Part shown: one piece after another, positions 46,621 through 51,251 of the stretch
How the letters are laid out: every line of letters starts with the position of its first letter
Position numbering within the stretch: position 1 is the first letter of the stretch
Origin: Clostridium sp.
GTDB lineage: Bacteria; Bacillota; Clostridia; Clostridiales; Clostridiaceae
Direction of reading: 5' to 3'
Length of the DNA stretch: 51,251 nucleotides
Assembly: GCF_026168755.1 (NCBI RefSeq)
Contig: NZ_JAPFDR010000019.1
Span: 1 to 51,251 of the forward strand
Translations under genes and position numbers: made by a program
Notes under the pieces: generated by a model
What the model saw: the letters and a program-made list of their open reading frames with translations, nothing else
What the model was told of the DNA's origin: nothing
Database searches by the model: none

Positions 46621-47404
46621 TTAGATATTCTTCCAAAGTTAATTGGTTATCATTTATTTCTTTAGCAGCATTTTTCCCAACATATCGTAAATGCCATGGT
46701 TCGTAGCTATATCCTGTAATATCTTCTTTTCCTTTAGGATATCTAATTATAAAGCCATAATTGCTAATATTTTCGGATAACCATTTAAAGCTTTCTGTAT
46801 TTTCAAAGCCTTCATCTAAATTGCTATATTCATCAGATAACACATCTATTGCTAAACCGGTTTGATGTTCGCTATGACCAGGCTGAGCAACATAATTATC
46901 AGCAGATATAGCTCCATCATTAGCAACAGCATCATTATAAACTGTAGTTTGATAATCGCATGAACGGTATCCCGAAATTCCAATTAGATTAATACCAACC
47001 TTTTTAGCATCATTAAACATATTTTCTAACTCTACAGCCACTTGATATCTAACATGAGCTGTCATATCAGATGAGGTTTGTAGTGGAATGTTAGGAATAA
47101 CTAAATCATCAGGTTCATAATTTTCTTCAAGCGAATTTTCTTTATTAACTAATACAAGATATTCATCATTAGGATTATTATAAACTAAATTTATTTCTTC
47201 AGATTCAGACTCTGATTCAGCTTGAACATTATTTTTAGAGTTTATACCAGAAACGTTATTAGTACTAGATGCTTTACTGTTAAGATCGGTATTAATTTTC
47301 TTCTTATTATTAATAATAGAAAAGATTATAATTAATAATAGAATAAATACAATAAAAATATTAAGTGAAATTATAAGCTTTTTATTTGATTTTAAAGTTT
47401 TCAT
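46616..47404 (-). CDS. D-alanyl-D-alanine carboxypeptidase, VanY family (M15B)
   Basis: 262 aa: N-terminal membrane anchor (about 10-30), a Ser/Asn-rich linker, and a zinc peptidase domain with SGYRS, the SEHQTGLAIDV motif (zinc His and Asp) and EPWHLRYVG (catalytic Glu, zinc His). Trims the terminal D-Ala of peptidoglycan stem peptides outside the cell. ATG at 47402-47404 follows GGGGGG; a longer frame adds 19 residues and is rejected. Not evidence of vancomycin resistance on its own. Confidence 0.92.
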   Translation of the reverse strand: MKTLKSNKKLIISLNIFIVFILLLIIIFSIINNKKKINTDLNSKASSTNNVSGINSKNNVQAESESESEEINLVYNNPNDEYLVLVNKENSLEENYEPDDLVIPNIPLQTSSDMTAHVRYQVAVELENMFNDAKKVGINLIGISGYRSCDYQTTVYNDAVANDGAISADNYVAQPGHSEHQTGLAIDVLSDEYSNLDEGFENTESFKWLSENISNYGFIIRYPKGKEDITGYSYEPWHLRYVGKNAAKEINDNQLTLEEYLK

Positions 47405-47550
47405 GGCAATCCCCCCTTTTATATTGTATTCTATATTTAAGCTATTGCAAATGTTTATCATTGTTATAATAAAGTGAAATTATAAATTTTAATATTGAAT
47501 TCATATAGATTTCACTCAATCTATATAAATAAAGAGTTTAAAAACTAAAA

Positions 47551-47581
47551 AAGAGATTGCACAATTTTTGTACAATCTCTT
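47551..47581 (-). terminator. Terminator of the YdiN-like transporter gene
   Basis: AAGAGATTGCACA pairs with TGTACAATCTCTT with one mismatch; on the minus strand a T-rich stretch follows. Confidence 0.75.
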
Positions 47582-47589
47582 GAAATTTA

Positions 47590-48813
47590 TTAAGAAGCTT
47601 TATTAGCTTTTAATTCATTTTTCTTAACTATGTTATATCTGATATTAACTATAAGTGCTAAAATAACACCTAAAGCAGTTATTCCGATATCAAATAATAT
47701 TACATGGCTTAAGTTTATATCTGCTAATATACCAGTTATACTTGGTACTATAGTAGAAGCTAAACTTGAAGATGTGAATACTATACCAGTAATTTTACCT
47801 TTGCTTGATGGGAATAACTCTGACATTGAAGTTAATGCTAATTGTAGAACTCCACCAGCAGCTGAGAAACCAATTACGAATGCTGCAACTATACAAGTCA
47901 TAGTGCTTGGGAACATCCAAAGTACTGTTAACATAATTAATGATATTAATGGGTAAACAAATGTAAATCTAACTTGTTTAATCCATTTAGCAACTAATAT
48001 AGAAGTAACAAATACAGATACTATTGAACCAGTACTATATATACTTATTAGCTTAAGTGAAATAGTTTGTTCAACACCAGCTACTTCTCTTGCAAATGAT
48101 GGTAACCAGTTTGCGATTACTTGGAATGTTGCAGTAGCAGTGAATCCGATTAAGATTAAGCAAATACCTTCAATCCAGAAGTTGGCTTTAACATTAGATT
48201 CAACATTTTCTGTAGTAGTTTCAGCTTTTTCAACAGGTTTGAATTCAGGGAATTTAAGTTTGAATATAAATAATCCGTTGATTACAAATACTATAATACA
48301 GAATATGAATGACCATCCGTAGTAAAGGTTATTAGCAATTAAGAAGCTTATTATCCATGGTAATATAAATTGACCAGCTGAAATGAATGCTTTAATTGCA
48401 ACGTTAGCACTTCCTGATGCATTAGGGAAACATTCAGTTAATGCAGGATAAGTACCAGCATCCATGAATGAGTTAGCCATACCAGCTAATAAAGCAAAGA
48501 AGAATGCCATAGTAACGTTCGTACTAATTAATATACCACCCATAAATAATACGTAAGTCCCCATACCTAAAAGTACGAAAGGTTTTCTACCATATTTATC
48601 TGATAATACACCTGATACAAATAACACAATTAATCTACCTAATCCTAAAGCTGAGATAACATATGATACACCAGCTTTGTTAGTATTAAGTTGCTCCATT
48701 AAGAAATCAATGTTTTGAGCCAGTATGATAGCTCCCATACCATGTATAAAGTAGTTAATATACATAGCTAATGCCGTTGGCATGTACTTATTTTTAGTAA
48801 GCGTATTTTGCAT
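47590..48813 (-). CDS. MFS transporter, YdiN-like (likely shikimate/quinate-type substrate)
   Basis: 407 aa, 12 helices. FIHGMGAIILAQNIDFL near the start, SDKYGRKPFV loop, DAGTYPALTECFPNASGSANV, and FVIGFSAAGGVLQLALTSMSELFP closely follow E. coli YdiN/YdiM as I recall them; ydiN lies beside ydiB-aroD in E. coli. The window also has a YdiB-AroQ pair 21 kb away. Substrate is inferred from this pairing. AGGAG precedes the ATG; divergent from a LysR gene. Confidence 0.85.
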   Translation of the reverse strand: MQNTLTKNKYMPTALAMYINYFIHGMGAIILAQNIDFLMEQLNTNKAGVSYVISALGLGRLIVLFVSGVLSDKYGRKPFVLLGMGTYVLFMGGILISTNVTMAFFFALLAGMANSFMDAGTYPALTECFPNASGSANVAIKAFISAGQFILPWIISFLIANNLYYGWSFIFCIIVFVINGLFIFKLKFPEFKPVEKAETTTENVESNVKANFWIEGICLILIGFTATATFQVIANWLPSFAREVAGVEQTISLKLISIYSTGSIVSVFVTSILVAKWIKQVRFTFVYPLISLIMLTVLWMFPSTMTCIVAAFVIGFSAAGGVLQLALTSMSELFPSSKGKITGIVFTSSSLASTIVPSITGILADINLSHVILFDIGITALGVILALIVNIRYNIVKKNELKANKAS

Positions 48814-49074
48814 TTTTAATACTCCTTTTGATAAAAATTTAACGTAATTATGTATAAAGTCCTTGTTTAACTTACAAATTAAATTTTAATATATTATTTT
48901 TAATTATTCTAATACATATTATTGTATTTATTTATAGAAAAAATCTATAGATATGTTATAATATTATTAAAATATTAAAAAATAAGGTAAAAATAATAAG
49001 TTCAATTTATAACAAAGTAATGGTTTTCTTTAAAGAATCATTATAATAGTTAATAAATATGGAGGATGTTATAT
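48814..49074. promoter_or_regulatory. Divergent MFS-LysR regulatory region with ATCTATAGAT palindrome
   Basis: TATAGA (48933-48938) and TCTATA (48944-48949) form a dyad, and ATCTATAGAT (48943-48952) is a perfect 10-bp palindrome. An extended -10 (TG-T-TATAAT, 48954-48962) for lysR begins 2 bp later, so a bound regulator would block its own gene, typical LysR autoregulation. The palindrome core matches the one before the aroE2-aroQ genes. Confidence 0.55.
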
Positions 49075-49968
49075 ATGAATTTAAATCACTTAAGTTATTT
49101 TAGAGTTCTAGCAAAATTAGAACATTATACACAGGCAGCTGAAGAATTATCAATAACTCAACCAAGTTTAAGTCATGCTATGTCAACATTAGAGAAAGAT
49201 TTAGGAACTTATCTATTTGAAAAGCAAGGTAGAAATATTAAGTTAACTAAATATGGAAAAATATATTTCGAATATGTAGATAGGGCATTGAGTGAGTTAG
49301 AAAAGGGTGAGAAAAAGATTAGGGAATTAACTAATGTATCGACAGGAACTATAGAATTAGGATATATATATACATTAGGACCAAGATTTATACCACATCT
49401 TATAAAAGATTTTACAGATAACGATAAAAATAAAGATATAAAATTTTTATTTAGTCAAGGAACTACAAAGACACTTATTGAGGGACTAAAGGAAGAAAAG
49501 TATGATATGGTATTTTGTTCAATAGTAGAAAATGAACCTGATATAGATTTTATTCCTATTGCCAATGAGGAGTTAGTACTTATTGTATCAAATGAACATC
49601 CTTTAGCAAAAAATGAATCTGTAGATTTAACTGAAGTGGGGAATTATCCATTTATAGGTTTTAGTGAAAAGAGTGGAATTAGATCAATTATAGGAGATTT
49701 ATTCGAAAAAGTAAATATTGTACCAAATACTATATGTGAAGTTGAAGAAGACAATGCCGTTGCAGGATTAGTTGAAATAAACTATGGAATTGCAGTTGTT
49801 CCAAGAATATCATCTTTAAAGTATTATAATGTCAAGGTATTGCCAATAACAAATCCTAAGCATGAAAGATTTATTTATTTGGCTACTTTAAAAAATAGAT
49901 ATCTTACCCCATCTGTAAATTTATTTAAAAAGTTTAGTTTAGAGTATAGTAAAAAGGTTTTTAAATAA
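49075..49968 (+). CDS. LysR-family transcriptional regulator
   Basis: 297 aa: winged helix (1-60; MNLNHLSYFRVLAKLEHYTQAAEELSITQPSLSHAM region, split across residues 1-36) and a two-lobe effector domain (about 90-297). ATG 49075 is 9 nt from GGAGG; the ATG at 49066 touches the SD. Divergent from the YdiN-like transporter, which it probably controls. A shikimate/quinate-type ligand, as for QuiR of Listeria, is inference. Confidence 0.9.
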   Translation: MNLNHLSYFRVLAKLEHYTQAAEELSITQPSLSHAMSTLEKDLGTYLFEKQGRNIKLTKYGKIYFEYVDRALSELEKGEKKIRELTNVSTGTIELGYIYTLGPRFIPHLIKDFTDNDKNKDIKFLFSQGTTKTLIEGLKEEKYDMVFCSIVENEPDIDFIPIANEELVLIVSNEHPLAKNESVDLTEVGNYPFIGFSEKSGIRSIIGDLFEKVNIVPNTICEVEEDNAVAGLVEINYGIAVVPRISSLKYYNVKVLPITNPKHERFIYLATLKNRYLTPSVNLFKKFSLEYSKKVFK

Positions 49969-50043
49969 GTATTTTAGTAAGTGTTATAATGTTTCTGTAG
50001 AAAATATTATTAGTATTAGTATAATACATATAGAGGTGATATT

Positions 50044-51084
50044 TTGGAATACATAAATGATATAAATATTCAGGAAGCAGTAATACATATTCTTGATAGT
50101 AACTCAACAGAACCAATTTTAAATGAATACACATTAGAATTAAGTGAGGATATTTATAAGTTTTTACATAAGCATATTGAAAAGTGTCTAAAGGATGAAG
50201 AACTAAAAACAGCAATTTTTAATTCGGAAAGAAATATTGTAAAAGAAATAGTACAGGATTATTTAAACGGGGTAGATAATGATTTTCTTGGGTTGTCCAA
50301 GGAATTATCTAGACAACTTTTTTCTATCATGAAAGGAAATGTTAATATTCCAGCTTGTGATTTAATAGTAGCATCTTTAATTACAGATGTTGGTCCAATG
50401 ATAGGAATACTAAAAATGGATTATGTTAAAAACTTTACTCATTCTGTAGAGTTTGTTAATGATAAGATTGGAATAGGAATAGTTCCACAAGCAGCAGGGT
50501 TACCAGGTAGTAGTCAAAGAATTCAAAAGGCAGCATTTATAAAACCAATTAGAGAAGGGCAAATATTTGATTTATATGTCATTGATAAGCAAAAGAAATC
50601 TAATGAAGATGATGAATATGGAGCTAATTATTTTATGAATAGCTTTTTAGGCTGTAGTATTGTTGCTAATAAAAGAGATATGACAAAGACATTCTTAAAG
50701 GCTACAGAAGCTTGGACTAGAAGTAATATTACAGAAAATGCTGAAAAGGCAGAATTAATTAGAACAACTGTTAAGAGTAAATTAAAAGAAGAAGATTCAA
50801 TTAATATCCAAGAAATTTCTAATGAATTATTTAAAGAAGATCCAACAAAAAAGCAAGACTTTGAAGTTTTTATGAAGGGAAATGGATTAGAAGAGGAGGT
50901 TGCAGTTGATAAGGCTTGGGTTGAAAAAAAACTTAAGAGAATTAGACTTAAAATTGATAAAGATATAGATTTATATATTAATGAAGATGCTTATCATGAT
51001 AATAGTAAATTTGAAATTCAGCGTAATGGTGATGGAAGCATTAATATGATTATAAAACATGTAATTAACTACATAGAAAAATAG
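50044..51084 (+). CDS. Nucleoid-associated protein, NdpA/YejK family
   Basis: 346 aa, PF04245-type. INDINIQEAVIHILDSNS at the N-terminus and FMNSFLGCSIVANKRDMTKTF in the middle match the family; these proteins are 37-kDa nucleoid proteins of unclear function. It begins with TTG at 50044, supported by GAGGTGAT at 6-nt spacing and by the family's usual N-terminus; an ATG four codons on lacks an SD. Confidence 0.85.
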   Translation: MEYINDINIQEAVIHILDSNSTEPILNEYTLELSEDIYKFLHKHIEKCLKDEELKTAIFNSERNIVKEIVQDYLNGVDNDFLGLSKELSRQLFSIMKGNVNIPACDLIVASLITDVGPMIGILKMDYVKNFTHSVEFVNDKIGIGIVPQAAGLPGSSQRIQKAAFIKPIREGQIFDLYVIDKQKKSNEDDEYGANYFMNSFLGCSIVANKRDMTKTFLKATEAWTRSNITENAEKAELIRTTVKSKLKEEDSINIQEISNELFKEDPTKKQDFEVFMKGNGLEEEVAVDKAWVEKKLKRIRLKIDKDIDLYINEDAYHDNSKFEIQRNGDGSINMIIKHVINYIEK

Positions 51085-51098
51085 AATTCTATTGCGCA

Positions 51099-51251
51099 CC
51101 ACGTGGAAGAGAAAAAATGAAATATTTATTTTCCGGGAACTGTGAAATTTTTGCCTAGAATTTATATCTTTGTTTCATTGAACTTGCTAAAGTTGTAAAA
51201 GTCGCTTACGCTTCAATACAACTTCTTTACGCAAGTTCAATTCCACAAAGA
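51099..51251. repeat. Long imperfect hairpin element at window end
   Basis: Left arm 51167-51197 (TCTTTGT...ATTGAACTTGC...GTTGTA) matches the reverse complement of right arm 51217-51251 with a few changes, giving a stem of about 30 bp around a GTCGCTTACGCTTC-containing loop. GTGGAA (51103-51108) and TTCCAC (51241-51246) may close it outside, and CCACGTGG (51099-51106) is a palindrome. No gene is visible. The base composition is higher in GC than neighbouring spacers. Probably an intergenic repeat or structured RNA. Confidence 0.55.

Noticed and set aside
46616..47404. Vancomycin resistance gene
   Set aside because: VanY-family carboxypeptidases are common housekeeping wall enzymes in clostridia and no vanHAX-type genes are nearby.

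Overview
The window is very AT-rich, with strong AGGAGG/GGGGG-type ribosome-binding sites, mostly ATG starts, and a gene set (clostridial-type aro operon, KtrAB, split TSUP proteins, LicT/bgl, DUF4342 proteins, DUF4358/MBOAT cluster) that points to a low-GC Firmicute, most likely Clostridium sensu stricto. I see no tRNA, rRNA, CRISPR array, transposase or phage gene, so it reads as ordinary chromosome. Species cannot be fixed from the sequence alone.

Layout. (1) 1-242: tail of an upstream gene, an inverted repeat and a terminator. (2) 243-9489: a nine-gene aromatic amino acid operon (aroF-aroB-aroA-aroC-pheA-aroE-aroK-aroF2-tyrA), which covers every step from DAHP synthase to chorismate and on to phenylpyruvate and 4-hydroxyphenylpyruvate except dehydroquinase. 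(3) 9569-13401: zinc-ribbon/TM2 protein, serine beta-lactamase-like hydrolase, and two tandem membrane-anchored polysaccharide deacetylases, the first with an internal deletion removing its catalytic core. (4) 13434-16205: CYTH-domain protein, then a GntR(YtrA-like)-ABC-permease operon with a clear promoter and palindromic operator. (5) 16281-20926: LicT-controlled beta-glucoside operon (RAT/terminator, licT, PTS EIIBCA, GH1 phospho-beta-glucosidase). (6) 20943-26823: dicarboxylate/amino-acid symporter (minus), a tiny zinc-finger protein, and a shikimate/quinate-type group: YdiB-like dehydrogenase, type II dehydroquinase and a large old-yellow-enzyme-type reductase. (7) 26977-29787: a split TSUP pair and KtrA/KtrB potassium uptake (minus). 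(8) 30446-33598: two UBA-like/DUF4342 membrane proteins in an operon with an OmpR-type response regulator and histidine kinase. (9) 33784-37807 (minus): a polysaccharide O-acetylation-type group (SGNH, DUF4358, MBOAT, DHHW). (10) 37904-39218 (minus): truncated RpiR regulator and a HAD phosphatase. (11) 39346-45651: AraC regulator divergent from a Fur-box-controlled iron-siderophore ABC importer plus an MFS protein. (12) 45755-47404: pirin remnant, azoreductase, VanY-type carboxypeptidase. (13) 47590-51251: YdiN-like MFS transporter divergent from a LysR regulator, a nucleoid-associated protein, and a long hairpin at the window end.

The most interesting idea is that the YdiN-like transporter and LysR regulator at 47.6-50 kb are the separated partners of the shikimate genes at 23-26.8 kb. 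They share a palindromic ATCTATAGAT-type motif, which sits about 55-60 bp before the predicted start points of the 22.6-24.7 kb genes. That group also carries the only dehydroquinase in the window, the step missing from the biosynthetic operon. Other notable items are a perfect anti-Shine-Dalgarno element before pheA, tandem 11-bp-period repeats before the DUF4342/two-component operon, a Fur box exactly between -35 and -10 of the iron importer, and decayed genes (deacetylase copy 1, rpiR, pirin).
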